Of a stretch of 64,000 bases of DNA, positions 1 through 8,847 are shown one piece after another. The stretch spans positions 1-64,000 of the forward strand of contig JAXISZ010000004.1 of assembly GCA_034680345.1 (NCBI GenBank), written 5' to 3'. The position numbers were made by a program, and so were the translations under genes. The stretch comes from SXZD01 sp034680345. Its GTDB lineage: Bacteria; Pseudomonadota; Gammaproteobacteria; Burkholderiales; Burkholderiaceae_B. The notes under the pieces are model-generated. The model saw only the letters and a list, made by a program, of their open reading frames with translations, did not search any database and was not told the DNA's origin. Within the stretch, counting starts at the first letter, position 1; each line of letters begins with the position of its first letter.

Positions 1-1
1 A

Positions 2-1036
2 CATTCTGGGCAAAGTGATGCCAATGGTATTGGTATTGCAGCCAATGCGTTGAGCTTGAATTCAGGTTCAATTGTAGACGCTGGTGGTAATGGTGCAATA
101 TTGACGCATGCAGCAGTGGCAGACAATAGCAGTTATAAAGTAGATGGTATTGCACCCACTTTTATGAGTGGTGGAGTAGGGGTTACCTCTGAAAATATTT
201 ATACGTCGGTGGCCGTGTACACTGCAAAAGCAACAGATATTTCTCAAAGTGTAAGTTATAGTATGAGTGGTGCTGATGCTAGTCATTTTTCTATTAACAG
301 CAGCACGGGTGATGTAACATTTACATCAAGTCCAGATTATGAATATCCATTAGATTCAGGTGCCAATAACATTTACAACATCAATGTGGTTGCGACCAAT
401 TCATTAGGTAACGCAGCAACCCAAGCTGTCGCCATTACGGTGACAGATGTTGGAGGCCCTGGCACAGTGGTTGGTAATTCACAGATTGATTTAGGCACTT
501 ACGGTAAATTAATAGCCCCATTTGAAGTAGAAGGCGCTTATTATTATTACTGGGACCGTTCTGGGGATGCTACTATCGATAATACTGGTAGCTTAAATGG
601 TGGCAGGGATGATGTGACGCACGACGTATTGGACGGTATTTTTCGCTATGCTGCCGACTTCACCACCCTAGATTCAGATAGCAATACAGACAACACTTAC
701 CGTTTTGCTACGCTCAATGGTGTGAAAGTGGCTTTGCCTCTTTTGGGTGGCACCACTTTACCACCAACCGGTTCTAACTATTATCCAAATGGCACTGCTA
801 TGAGCATTGGTGCTACAGCAAACAATACGTTTGACGGGATGCTAGCTATTTGGGACGCTGCCAATGGCTCAGGAAGCGGTGCTCAAGTTGCAGGCCTACC
901 GTCTGGTTGGACAAATTGGGGGTACTGGACATCTACTCTGTCTAGTTCTGGCCACGTTCTAGTTGGTTTGGATGATGGTAGTGTTGTTGATACCACAGAT
1001 ACTTCTTTTTATTACGTTGCTTTACAAGTTTTCTGA
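2..1036 (+). CDS. C-terminal part of a large surface/adhesin-like protein (5' end outside window)
   Basis: The reading frame is open from base 2, so this is the 3' end of a longer gene; the internal TTG at 50 is not a credible start. The visible ~344 residues are rich in Ser, Thr, Gly, Asn and Asp. The first ~150 form a cadherin-like beta repeat (phrases such as HFSINSSTGDVTF, then VVATNSLGNAATQAVAITVTDV-type strand ends). The last ~190 residues resemble the DUF1566/Lcl C-terminal fold, ending YWTSTLSSSGHVLVGLDDGS...YYVALQVF. This architecture is usual for exported bacterial surface proteins. No signal peptide can be judged because the N-terminus is missing. It converges on queG with a 15-bp tail overlap. 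Surface location is inferred; ligand and role are unknown. Confidence 0.7.
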   Translation, partial: HSGQSDANGIGIAANALSLNSGSIVDAGGNGAILTHAAVADNSSYKVDGIAPTFMSGGVGVTSENIYTSVAVYTAKATDISQSVSYSMSGADASHFSINSSTGDVTFTSSPDYEYPLDSGANNIYNINVVATNSLGNAATQAVAITVTDVGGPGTVVGNSQIDLGTYGKLIAPFEVEGAYYYYWDRSGDATIDNTGSLNGGRDDVTHDVLDGIFRYAADFTTLDSDSNTDNTYRFATLNGVKVALPLLGGTTLPPTGSNYYPNGTAMSIGATANNTFDGMLAIWDAANGSGSGAQVAGLPSGWTNWGYWTSTLSSSGHVLVGLDDGSVVDTTDTSFYYVALQVF

Positions 1037-2104
1037 GCTTGTAAGTGTATGAATTGCCCAGTCGATGTGTTCTTTAACTAAGGAGGTAGCAAGTTGGCGT
1101 TGCTTTCGTAACACTTGCAATGCCAACTCGTTGGCTGACCCATTACCTAAAGCCACTGCCACATTGCGTTGCCAGCGTTCAAAGCCAATGCGGCCAATGG
1201 CTGAACCTTCTGTGTGTTGTAAAAACTGTGCTTCGTTCCATTGCATGAGTGCAATCAGCGATTGACCTAACCATTGATCTTGGGCTTTAAAATCACTGTG
1301 TGCATGGGTTTTAGCAAATTTATTCCACGGGCAAATCAGTTGGCAGTCATCGCAACCATAAATACGATTGCCAATGGCTTTGCGAAACTCAATAGGAATA
1401 GCCCCTTGATGTTCAATGGTAAGGTAGGAAATACATTTTCGGGCGTCTAACCAATAGGGTGCAATAATGGCTTGTGTTGGGCAAATATCAATACAAGCCT
1501 GGCATTTTCCGCAGTGGGCTGTGGTGTTGGGGGTTAGATCAAATAAGTAATCTGTTAGTATTTCGCCTAAAAAAAACATTGAACCCGCTTCACGGTTAAT
1601 TAGCAAGGTGTGTTTTCCGCGCCATCCTAGTCCTGCTTTTTCTGCAAGGCTAACTTCTAAAATTGGCGCTGAATCAACACAGACGCGATAGGTTAATTCT
1701 CCAATTTCTTGGTGCAATGCTTTGGCAAATGCTGCTAACTTTTTTTTAAATACTTTGTGATAATCTCGGCCGCGGGCGTATAAACTGACGTAACCTTGGT
1801 TGGGGTTTTTAATGTCTGCCCAAGCTTGGGTGCGCCAGTGGTGTGCTGTGTTTTGTTCTAGATGCAAATAATTCATGCGTACGCTAATAATTCGTACAGT
1901 GTTTGGTTGTAAATTTTTTGGTTCGGTACGTTTTAAACCGTGGCGTGCCATATAATGCATGGTGCCGTGGTGGCCGGACTCTAACCAGTGTTGCAATTTT
2001 TTGTTGTCGTTTGTAAGGTTGGTGTCGGTAACACCTAAAGCGTCTAACCCAAAATAGTCAGCCAGTTGTTTTAGGTTGTTCCAAGAATAATGACGATTTT
2101 TCAT
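1022..2104 (-). CDS. queG: Epoxyqueuosine reductase QueG
   Basis: QueG catalyses the last step of queuosine synthesis, reducing epoxyqueuosine to queuosine in the wobble position of GUN-anticodon tRNAs, using cobalamin and two 4Fe-4S clusters. At 360 residues it is full length. Both ferredoxin-like cysteine groups are present (CGKCQACIDICPTQA and CDDCQLICPWN), as is the conserved CVDSAPILE segment with the catalytic Asp and the following GLGWRGKHT. The ATG lies on the bottom strand of a CATG whose top strand supplies the tsaE start, so the two genes diverge from overlapping start codons with no intergenic space. No clear ribosome-binding site is seen. queG beside tsaE is a common betaproteobacterial arrangement. 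Confidence 0.95.
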   Translation of the reverse strand: MKNRHYSWNNLKQLADYFGLDALGVTDTNLTNDNKKLQHWLESGHHGTMHYMARHGLKRTEPKNLQPNTVRIISVRMNYLHLEQNTAHHWRTQAWADIKNPNQGYVSLYARGRDYHKVFKKKLAAFAKALHQEIGELTYRVCVDSAPILEVSLAEKAGLGWRGKHTLLINREAGSMFFLGEILTDYLFDLTPNTTAHCGKCQACIDICPTQAIIAPYWLDARKCISYLTIEHQGAIPIEFRKAIGNRIYGCDDCQLICPWNKFAKTHAHSDFKAQDQWLGQSLIALMQWNEAQFLQHTEGSAIGRIGFERWQRNVAVALGNGSANELALQVLRKQRQLATSLVKEHIDWAIHTLTSSENL

Positions 2105-2624
2105 GTTTGCAGATCATATTAATACACATTTATTAGACGAAGCGGCTTTGTACCAGTTTGCTACAGCGTTGGCTTTAACTTTACAAAGTATGCGACAGTG
2201 TATGCTAGAAAAGGGTTTGGTGGTGTATTTGCAGGGCCCCGTTGGAGCTGGTAAAACCAGTTTTGTGCGACAACTGTTGCGTGCAAGCGGTATTCAGGGG
2301 CCTATTCGCAGTCCAACTTACACCTTGGTTGAATTTTATACTGAATCGAATTTAAACTTATATCACTTTGATTTGTATCGTTTCTTTAACGTAGGGGAGT
2401 GGGCTTCATCGGGGTTTGATGAGTTGTTTGGTCCGGCCTGTGTGGCTTTGATTGAATGGCCAGAAAAGGCGTGGGGTTTTTTACCGCAACCAGACATCTT
2501 GATTGATTTTGATTATGCAAACTTAGATCAAATGGGGCGAAACATTGAGGTACAATTCAATTCAGAACATGGAAATCGGTGTTTGGCGGCGTGGAAAAAA
2601 CAATGGGCAATAATGACAAACTAA
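2103..2624 (+). CDS. tsaE: tRNA threonylcarbamoyladenosine biosynthesis ATPase TsaE
   Basis: TsaE is the ATPase of the TsaBDE complex that makes t6A at position 37 of ANN-decoding tRNAs. The protein has 173 residues, within the family range. The Walker A loop is GPVGAGKTS (about residues 45-53). It is followed by the conserved SPTYTLVEFY and HFDLYRF segments and by the IEWPEKA motif. The start at 2103 overlaps the queG start on the other strand; the next internal Met would remove the first helix, so 2103 is preferred. It begins a rightward run tsaE-amiC-mutL-miaA with overlapping genes, so co-transcription is likely. Confidence 0.93.
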   Translation: MFADHINTHLLDEAALYQFATALALTLQSMRQCMLEKGLVVYLQGPVGAGKTSFVRQLLRASGIQGPIRSPTYTLVEFYTESNLNLYHFDLYRFFNVGEWASSGFDELFGPACVALIEWPEKAWGFLPQPDILIDFDYANLDQMGRNIEVQFNSEHGNRCLAAWKKQWAIMTN

Positions 2625-4030
2625 TAAGGCCGATATCTTCTCAATCTCCTGTTTTGGACAGTGCTTTGCGTCGGCAGTTGTTGATGGGGCTGGCGTGTGG
2701 TTTTGTGTTGCCCGTAGTGCGTGCAGGTGGTTTGGGCAGCGATATTGTTGATGTTCGGGTGTGGCCGGCCCGCGATTACACGCGCGTCACCTTAGAACAC
2801 ACCAATACTTTAAAATTTTCTCATTTCACTATTGCTGACCCCAACCGCTTGGTGGTTGATATTGACGGTGCCGATTTAAACACAGCGTTGTCAGATTTGG
2901 TTAAAAAAGTAATTCCCAATGACCCCTATATTGCAGGGGTGCGCATAGCGCAGAATAAACCTAAACTGGTGCGCTTGGTATTTGATTTAAAAGAAGCCGT
3001 GAATCCTCAAGTGTTTCAGTTAGAACCAGTGGCCGACTACAAACACCGTTTGGTGTTCGATTTGTATCCAGTTAAACTGCCTGCCGATATATTGGCAGGG
3101 TTTGATACACCTGATGAATTGCCCTCCAAACCAGATATTATGAAAGCTTTAGAAGGCAAAACAACAACAGCGCAGTTTTCTGAAAGCAAGCGAACTGAAA
3201 ACAATATCGATGTACAAGCTAAAAAAGCGGATGATAAAAAAAACGATGATAAAAAATCGATTGATCAAAAGGTAGAACAGAAAAAATTAGCTCCGCATAA
3301 GGGTGATAAAACAGTTACACCGTCTCGGCCTTTGATCATTGCATTAGACCCAGGTCATGGTGGCGAGGACCCAGGGGCCATTGGTGCGATGGGTACACAA
3401 GAAAAAAAAGTGGTTTTGGATATTGCCAAGCGTTTAAAAGCCCAAATTGATTTGATCCCAAGTATGCATGCTGTATTAACGCGAGATGGTGATTATTTTG
3501 TCCCTTTGCATCGCCGTGTTGAAAAAGCGCGTCGTGTGAAGGCTGATTTATTTGTGTCCATTCACGCTGATGCTTTTATTCGTCCTGAAGCCCGTGGCTC
3601 ATCGGTGTTTGCTTTATCAGAAAAAGGAGCCAGTTCTGCGGCTGCCCGTTGGTTAGCCAACAATGAAAATGCGGCTGACCTGGTGGGCGGTATTAATATT
3701 GCTCAGCAAGATGTGCAGTTGGCGCGGGTTTTATTTGATTTATCCACTACAGCTCAAATCACGGACAGTTTGAAAGTAGGTGCGGCTGTGCTTAAAGAAA
3801 TTGGGCGTTTAAACAAACTGCACAAAGACCAAGTGGAACAGGCTGGTTTTGCTGTATTAAAAGCGCCAGACATTCCATCTATACTTGTAGAGACTGCCTT
3901 CATTAGTAACCCAGAAGAAGAAAAACGACTGACAGATCAGGTGTATCAAGACCAAATGGCTAAAGCCATTGTGGGCGGTATTCAACAGTTTTTTGCCAGT
4001 CGAACACATTCGAGAACCCCAAATGTCTGA
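2603..4030 (+). CDS. amiC: N-acetylmuramoyl-L-alanine amidase (AmiC type) with AMIN domain
   Basis: This is a periplasmic zinc amidase that cleaves septal peptidoglycan during daughter-cell separation. An N-terminal segment with ALRRQLLMG followed by a hydrophobic stretch looks like a twin-arginine signal, as in AmiA/AmiC of E. coli. An AMIN domain spans about residues 45-160, then a Lys/Asp-rich linker (about 190-235), then the Amidase_3 catalytic domain. Zinc and catalytic residues are recognisable: DPGHGG (His about 252), the Glu of TQEKKV, FVSIHAD, and the catalytic Glu in VETAFISNPEEE. The ATG at 2603 is chosen; an upstream GTG at 2579 in the same frame is an alternative. It overlaps tsaE by 22 bp and mutL by 8 bp. 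Confidence 0.92.
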   Translation: MGNNDKLIRPISSQSPVLDSALRRQLLMGLACGFVLPVVRAGGLGSDIVDVRVWPARDYTRVTLEHTNTLKFSHFTIADPNRLVVDIDGADLNTALSDLVKKVIPNDPYIAGVRIAQNKPKLVRLVFDLKEAVNPQVFQLEPVADYKHRLVFDLYPVKLPADILAGFDTPDELPSKPDIMKALEGKTTTAQFSESKRTENNIDVQAKKADDKKNDDKKSIDQKVEQKKLAPHKGDKTVTPSRPLIIALDPGHGGEDPGAIGAMGTQEKKVVLDIAKRLKAQIDLIPSMHAVLTRDGDYFVPLHRRVEKARRVKADLFVSIHADAFIRPEARGSSVFALSEKGASSAAARWLANNENAADLVGGINIAQQDVQLARVLFDLSTTAQITDSLKVGAAVLKEIGRLNKLHKDQVEQAGFAVLKAPDIPSILVETAFISNPEEEKRLTDQVYQDQMAKAIVGGIQQFFASRTHSRTPNV

Positions 4031-6089
4031 AAACCTTCAAACCTTCACAGTTCGGTCAATTAAAGCTTTACCTGATTTATTGATTAGCCAAATAGCGGCG
4101 GGTGAGGTGGTGGAGCGTCCTGCAGCAGCTGTTAAAGAGTTGTTAGAAAATGCCTTAGATGCTGGTGCCACGGACGTGGTGTTGCGTTTAGATGGCGGTG
4201 GTATCGCAAGAATTTGCTTAAGTGACAACGGTTTCGGCATTATTTCAGAGCAATTACCCTTGGCTGTGCTGCGTCACGCGACTAGTAAAATTACGAATTT
4301 AGACGATTTAGAATCTGTATGTACTTTAGGTTTTCGGGGAGAGGCATTGGCGTCGATTGCCGCTGTTTCGCAGTTAACTTTAACCAGTCGAACGCTTGAA
4401 CAAAGTACCGCTTGGCAAATTACCAATGAGTCTGGCCAGTGGTCTAGCTCGCCTTCTGCTGGGGCTGTTGGCACAACTGTAGATGTGCGCAGTTTGTATT
4501 TTAATACGCCAGCTCGGCGAAAATTTTTAAAATCTGATGCAACAGAATACGCTCATTGTGCCGAGGTCTTCGAGCGCATCGCTATGGCTTTTCCAGCGGT
4601 GGGTTTTCAGCTGTATAAGGACGGTCGCTTAACGCGTCATTTAACATCAAGTCCATGGTTGCAAAGGGTGGCAGATTTATTGCCAGAGGGAGTGGCTGAA
4701 ACGGGCCGTGTGGTTGATTTGCAAGCTGGTGATTTGCATTTGTTTGGTGTTTTGGGTGATCCTACAGCTTCCCGGGGTCGTGGTGATGCGCAATTTTTTT
4801 ATGTCAATGGCCGTTTCGTGCGCGACAAGTTGTTGAGCCATGCTGTGCGCAGTGCCTATGAAGACATTTTGCATCGTGAACGTTTTCCTGTTTATGCGTT
4901 ATTTTTAACCATTCCGCCGCAAGCGGTTGATGTGAATGTGCATCCGTCGAAAATTGAAGTGCGTTTTCGTGACTCCCGCAGCGTGCATGATTTTATTCGA
5001 CGTTCTTTATTTCAGCAGTTGGGAAAAACACGGGTGAAAGTTCAAGAGCAAGACCGTATGCATGATGATGTGCAGGGTTATTCACAAGCTCAAGCCCAAG
5101 GCTTGAATAACGGCATTTCTACTCAAAATGAGCACATGCAAATGCCTTTGCTCAGTGAACATTCACCGTCTATTCAAGCGGGGATGGCCAGTATGACCGA
5201 TTCGGTATTGCCTGCTTCAACTTTTTTAAGTTCATCTACTTATGACGCGGTTGAATTGCTACAAAGAAATTTAGCTTCTAACGGACCCAGTAGCGCGAAG
5301 CGTTTTAATAATACTGGATTAAATGAATTTTTAGCTGCTTTTTCTGAACCACCTGCGGGTTTATCTGAATCAAACAGTTTGGCATCTTCAACTTTAGTTA
5401 CAACTGCGGCTAGAAGTATAGCCACAGTAGCAACTTCTGTGCGCGAACCCGCTGGAGTTGATTTTTCTGTAAGTGTGTCTGATTCTTCGGATGAAGTGGA
5501 GCCCAATTATCTTGGGCATGCCGTAGCGCAGGTACATGGGGTTTATATCTTGGCGCAGCGTCACGATGGTATGATTGTTGTGGATATGCATGCCGCACAT
5601 GAGCGCATTTTATATGAGGCTTTTAAGGCTGCGTGGGATGAGAAAAAACAGCTTGAGTCACAACAATTGCTGGTGCCATTATTGGTGCCGCTTGACCCAA
5701 GACTAATGGAAACACTCACTTCTGAAATTGCGGTTTTAGCAAAATTGGGGTTTGATGTATCGGTTGTTTCTGAACAGCAGTTTGCGGTTCGTGCTGTGCC
5801 AGCGTTGTTGATGGACCATGACATTGCAGGTTTATTACAAGCTTGGTTGGTCGATTTTGCTGCGTATGGTAGCGCCCAGGTGTTGGAACAACAGCGCAAT
5901 CAATGGTTGGCAACTCTAGCTTGTCATCGCGCGGTTCGCGCTAATCGTCGTTTAACTGTGCTGGAAATGGATGCTTTACTGCGACAAATGGAAAAAACCG
6001 AGCGTTCGGACCAATGCAACCATGGCCGTCCAACCTGGCGATTGTTCTCAATACGAGAAATGGACGCTTGGTTTATGCGGGGCCAGTAA
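4023..6089 (+). CDS. mutL: DNA mismatch repair protein MutL (endonuclease type)
   Basis: MutL couples mismatch recognition by MutS to strand removal. The ATG at 4023 gives 688 residues and overlaps the amiC stop in an ATGTCTGA arrangement. The N-terminal GHKL ATPase has ENALDAGA, DNGFGI, GFRGEALASI and NTPARRKF. A long low-complexity Ser/Gln linker (about residues 345-495) leads to the C-terminal dimerisation domain. That domain carries an endonuclease-like metal site: DMHAAHERILYE (about 521-532, a variant of DQHA-x2-E-x4-E), ACHRAV, and CNHGRP (about 665-670). By family knowledge such MutL proteins nick DNA themselves in species lacking MutH. Confidence 0.95.
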   Translation: MSENLQTFTVRSIKALPDLLISQIAAGEVVERPAAAVKELLENALDAGATDVVLRLDGGGIARICLSDNGFGIISEQLPLAVLRHATSKITNLDDLESVCTLGFRGEALASIAAVSQLTLTSRTLEQSTAWQITNESGQWSSSPSAGAVGTTVDVRSLYFNTPARRKFLKSDATEYAHCAEVFERIAMAFPAVGFQLYKDGRLTRHLTSSPWLQRVADLLPEGVAETGRVVDLQAGDLHLFGVLGDPTASRGRGDAQFFYVNGRFVRDKLLSHAVRSAYEDILHRERFPVYALFLTIPPQAVDVNVHPSKIEVRFRDSRSVHDFIRRSLFQQLGKTRVKVQEQDRMHDDVQGYSQAQAQGLNNGISTQNEHMQMPLLSEHSPSIQAGMASMTDSVLPASTFLSSSTYDAVELLQRNLASNGPSSAKRFNNTGLNEFLAAFSEPPAGLSESNSLASSTLVTTAARSIATVATSVREPAGVDFSVSVSDSSDEVEPNYLGHAVAQVHGVYILAQRHDGMIVVDMHAAHERILYEAFKAAWDEKKQLESQQLLVPLLVPLDPRLMETLTSEIAVLAKLGFDVSVVSEQQFAVRAVPALLMDHDIAGLLQAWLVDFAAYGSAQVLEQQRNQWLATLACHRAVRANRRLTVLEMDALLRQMEKTERSDQCNHGRPTWRLFSIREMDAWFMRGQ

Positions 6090-6094
6090 CAGCA

Positions 6095-7045
6095 ATGCAA
6101 ACTTTCACAAAAACGTTTGATGCCCTTGCTATTTTGGGGCCAACAGCCAGTGGTAAAACTGCGCTAGCCCTTAGTTTGGCACAATTTTTTCCAATAGAAA
6201 TTATTAGCATGGACTCCGCTTTAGTCTATCGCGAAATGGACATTGGGACGGCCAAGCCCACTGTGCAAGAATTGCTTCAAGTGCCACATCATTTGATTAA
6301 TATTCGCAACCCAGATGAAACATACAATACAGCTGATTTTTCTCAAGCAACACAGGCTTTGATTGTAGAGATTGTGCAGCGTGGTGCAGTGCCTGTTATT
6401 GTGGGGGGTACCATGATGTACTATCGTGCGTTGACTCAGGGTTTAGATACTTTACCTCAAGCTGACCCACAGTTGCGCCAGCGTTTGGAAGTTGAAGCAG
6501 CTGGTTTAGGGTGGCCTGCTTTGCATCAACGGTTGTCTGAGGTCGATCCGCAAACATCAGAGCGATTATCTCCTAATGATGCACAACGCATACAACGTGC
6601 GTTAGAAGTATTTGAATTAACAGGCCAGCCTTTGTCTGCTTTTTTTGGACGTGCTGCTACCGGACCATCTTTGCAATGCTTGAGTTTAGAACCACAAGAT
6701 CGCGCTCAATTGCATGTACGTATAGCGCAGCGTTTTACACAAATGTTAAAAGCCGGTTTGGTTGATGAAGTTTTACAGCTGCGTAGCCGTTGGCATTTAC
6801 ATCCCAGCATGCCAGCCATGCGATGTGTTGGATATCGCCAAGTTTGGGAAATGTTGGAAGGGCTTTTACCAGTTCAAGCATTAAGTGATCGCGGTGTGTT
6901 TGCCACTCGTCAATTGGCCAAGCGGCAGTTAACGTGGTTAAGGGCCATAGCGAACCGTCAGGTTTTTGATCCATTTGATCTGCAGCAGTCTAATAATGCG
7001 TTAGACTATGCTAAGAATTTTTGTAGCGTTTTTTTATCTTGTTAA
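6095..7045 (+). CDS. miaA: tRNA dimethylallyltransferase MiaA
   Basis: MiaA transfers a dimethylallyl group to N6 of A37 in tRNAs reading UNN codons; MiaB, encoded at 11793, then methylthiolates the product. The P-loop is GPTASGKTALAL near the N-terminus, followed by SMDSALVYREMDIGTAKP (substrate tRNA and DMAPP contacts), GGTMMYYRAL and CVGYRQVWE. The ATG at 6095 gives 316 residues, the usual size; earlier in-frame starts would add a tail read from the end of mutL. It starts 5 bp after the mutL stop and is the last gene of the tsaE-amiC-mutL run. Confidence 0.95.
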   Translation: MQTFTKTFDALAILGPTASGKTALALSLAQFFPIEIISMDSALVYREMDIGTAKPTVQELLQVPHHLINIRNPDETYNTADFSQATQALIVEIVQRGAVPVIVGGTMMYYRALTQGLDTLPQADPQLRQRLEVEAAGLGWPALHQRLSEVDPQTSERLSPNDAQRIQRALEVFELTGQPLSAFFGRAATGPSLQCLSLEPQDRAQLHVRIAQRFTQMLKAGLVDEVLQLRSRWHLHPSMPAMRCVGYRQVWEMLEGLLPVQALSDRGVFATRQLAKRQLTWLRAIANRQVFDPFDLQQSNNALDYAKNFCSVFLSC

Positions 7046-7083
7046 CACTGAGAACCGTTTAAATAAGACTGGTTTTTGGCTTT

Positions 7084-7119
7084 AAAAAAAAGCCCACAAA
7101 TGCTTTAGCAGTTGTGGGC
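7084..7119 (-). terminator. Rho-independent terminator of erpA
   Basis: A perfect 8-bp stem (GCCCACAA at 7092-7099 with TTGTGGGC at 7112-7119) closes a 12-nt loop. On the bottom strand it is followed directly by eight U residues (A run 7084-7091 on top). It lies 45 bp after the erpA stop, so it should end leftward transcripts. It also sits just after miaA, but has no U run in that direction. Confidence 0.85.
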
Positions 7120-7163
7120 GAGTGGTGTAGATATTTAATTCTTGAGGAAATTAAACTAAAAAA

Positions 7164-7514
7164 CTATACAGAAAAAGACGAACCACAGCCACAGGTGGTG
7201 GTGGCATTGGGGTTTTTGATAACAAACTGTGAGCCATTGATGTCTTCTTTGTAGTCAATTTCTGCGCCCACCAAATATTGATAGCTCATCGCGTCAATCA
7301 GTAAAGTGACACCGTCTTTGGTCATGGTGGTGTCATCTTCATTAACAGCTTCATCGAAAGTAAAACCATACTGAAACCCAGAGCAACCACCACCCTGAAC
7401 GAAAACTCGAAGTTTAAGCTCTGTATTGCCTTCTTCAATAATTAAGTCTTTTACCTTGGTGGCAGCCGCATCTGTAAAAACCAGTGGTGCAGGCATTTCA
7501 GCAATGGCATTCAT
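7164..7514 (-). CDS. erpA: Iron-sulfur cluster insertion protein ErpA
   Basis: This A-type carrier passes Fe-S clusters to apo-proteins; in many proteobacteria it serves IspG/IspH and respiratory enzymes. The protein has 116 residues. The three conserved cysteines are present: the GGGCSGFQYGFTFDE segment and the terminal TTCGCGSSFSV. The family start FTDAAATKVKDLI follows a short N-terminal tail. It is transcribed leftward, with its own promoter-like hexamers upstream and a terminator downstream, so it is probably monocistronic. Confidence 0.95.
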   Translation of the reverse strand: MNAIAEMPAPLVFTDAAATKVKDLIIEEGNTELKLRVFVQGGGCSGFQYGFTFDEAVNEDDTTMTKDGVTLLIDAMSYQYLVGAEIDYKEDINGSQFVIKNPNATTTCGCGSSFSV

Positions 7515-7551
7515 AACATATTCCTATTTTTTTAGGTGTCAATACCCTAGT

Positions 7552-7579
7552 ATTTTACTCCGTTATTATGGTTTTGCAA
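7552..7579 (-). promoter_or_regulatory. Sigma-70-like promoter of erpA
   Basis: Reading leftward, a -35 TTGCAA (7574-7579) and a -10 TAAAAT (7552-7557) are separated by 16 bp and lie about 40 bp before the erpA start. A short inverted repeat AATAC-N4-GTATT overlaps the expected transcription start and could be an operator; no match to an IscR site was obvious. Confidence 0.55.
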
Positions 7580-7670
7580 GGATTTTCTATTTATTTGTTT
7601 TTGGCTTAATTTTAAACATAGATTCAATTTAACCTTAAAGCTTTGATTTCTGGGTTTTATTCGTAAAAAA

Positions 7671-8714
7671 TTAGGGCAATATTGGAATTTGATTTAAACC
7701 AGTGGTTTCTTGTAAGCCAAACATAAGGTTCATGACTTGGACCGCTTGACCAGAAGCACCTTTAATCAGGTTATCGATTGTACTTAAAATAATCAGCGTG
7801 TCTGAATTTTCAGGGCGGTGAATTGCAATACGCACTTGGTTTGATGCGCGAACACTGCGTGTTTCAGGGCTACTACCTTGTGGCATGACATCAATAAATG
7901 GTTCATTTGCGTAGTGGTTTTCAAACAATGTTTGAAAATTGAGGTGTAAAGCTTCAGGGTTAATGCGCACATAGAGAGTAGCTAAAATACCGCGAATCAT
8001 GGGTACAAGGTGTGGAACAAAAGTTAACTTAATATTTCGCCCCGCTATTAAGGATAAACCTTGTTCAATTTCAGGCAAATGGCGGTGACCTGAAATAGCA
8101 TATGCTTTAAAATTGTCTGAGGCTTCGGCCAGTAAGGTATGAACTTCTGCTTTTCTACCAGCGCCCGATACCCCCGATTTGCAATCGGCTATTATTTGCA
8201 TTTCGTCAACCAGCGGTTGCTGTTCGCTGAGCAGAGGTTTAAGTCCCAATTGAACGGCTGTTGGGTAGCATCCTGCAAGTCCAACCAATTGAGCGTTGCG
8301 TATTGATTCACGATTAACTTCAGCTAAACCGTAAACCGCTTGATTTAATAGGTGTGCGCATGAATGTTCAATTGCATACCATTTTTGAAATATTTTGGGA
8401 TCTTTCAGACGAAAATCGGCGGCCAAGTCAATAATTTTAACGCCAGCGTCAAGTAATTCAGAAGCTTGGCTCATGGCCACACCGTGAGGGGTTGCAAAAA
8501 AAACTAGATCACAGTTTTTCAGTGCTTCTGTATTGGGTTCAGTAAAGCAAAGGTTTACTTTTTTTCGTAAGGATGGAAACATATCGGCCACGGGCATGCC
8601 AGCTTCTTTTCTCGATGTGATCACTTGAAGTTGAGCATTAGGATGTTGAGCCAGCAGTCTAAGTAATTCAACTCCGGTGTATCCAGTGCCACCAACAATA
8701 CCAATACGAATCAT
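7671..8714 (-). CDS. argC: N-acetyl-gamma-glutamyl-phosphate reductase ArgC
   Basis: ArgC is the third enzyme of arginine synthesis; it reduces N-acetylglutamyl-phosphate to the semialdehyde with NADPH. The 347 residues begin with the nucleotide-binding GIVGGTGYTGVELLRLL. The catalytic cysteine lies in GLAGCYPTAVQLGL (about residue 150), and SGVSGAGRKAE and the HRHLPEIEQ segment are also present. Its place downstream of rplM-rpsI is common in betaproteobacteria, but a terminator hairpin (8751-8777) separates it from rpsI here. No other arginine genes are in the window. Confidence 0.95.
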   Translation of the reverse strand: MIRIGIVGGTGYTGVELLRLLAQHPNAQLQVITSRKEAGMPVADMFPSLRKKVNLCFTEPNTEALKNCDLVFFATPHGVAMSQASELLDAGVKIIDLAADFRLKDPKIFQKWYAIEHSCAHLLNQAVYGLAEVNRESIRNAQLVGLAGCYPTAVQLGLKPLLSEQQPLVDEMQIIADCKSGVSGAGRKAEVHTLLAEASDNFKAYAISGHRHLPEIEQGLSLIAGRNIKLTFVPHLVPMIRGILATLYVRINPEALHLNFQTLFENHYANEPFIDVMPQGSSPETRSVRASNQVRIAIHRPENSDTLIILSTIDNLIKGASGQAVQVMNLMFGLQETTGLNQIPILP

Positions 8715-8750
8715 GAGAATGCTCCAAAAAAATTGATTTTTTTAAAGATA

Positions 8751-8777
8751 AAACAAAAAAGCCACCGGTTAGGTGGC
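8751..8777 (-). terminator. Rho-independent terminator after rpsI
   Basis: On the bottom strand a 6-bp GC-rich stem (GCCACC/GGTGGC, 8761-8766 with 8772-8777, 5-nt loop) is followed by a U-rich tract (8751-8760). It lies about 70 bp after the rpsI stop and before argC. Confidence 0.75.
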
Positions 8778-8805
8778 TTAATAAACGTAGAGATGCGGCT
8801 AGTGA

Positions 8806-8829
8806 TTTGTGGTGTTTTGACACCACAAA
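8806..8829. repeat. Perfect 9-bp inverted repeat after rpsI
   Basis: TTTGTGGTG (8806-8814) and CACCACAAA (8821-8829) enclose a 6-nt loop, 18 bp beyond the rpsI stop. There is no U run after it, so it is more likely an mRNA 3'-end stabiliser placed ahead of the true terminator than a terminator itself. Confidence 0.5.
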
Positions 8830-8847
8830 AACAAAATAGCCAAAAAA

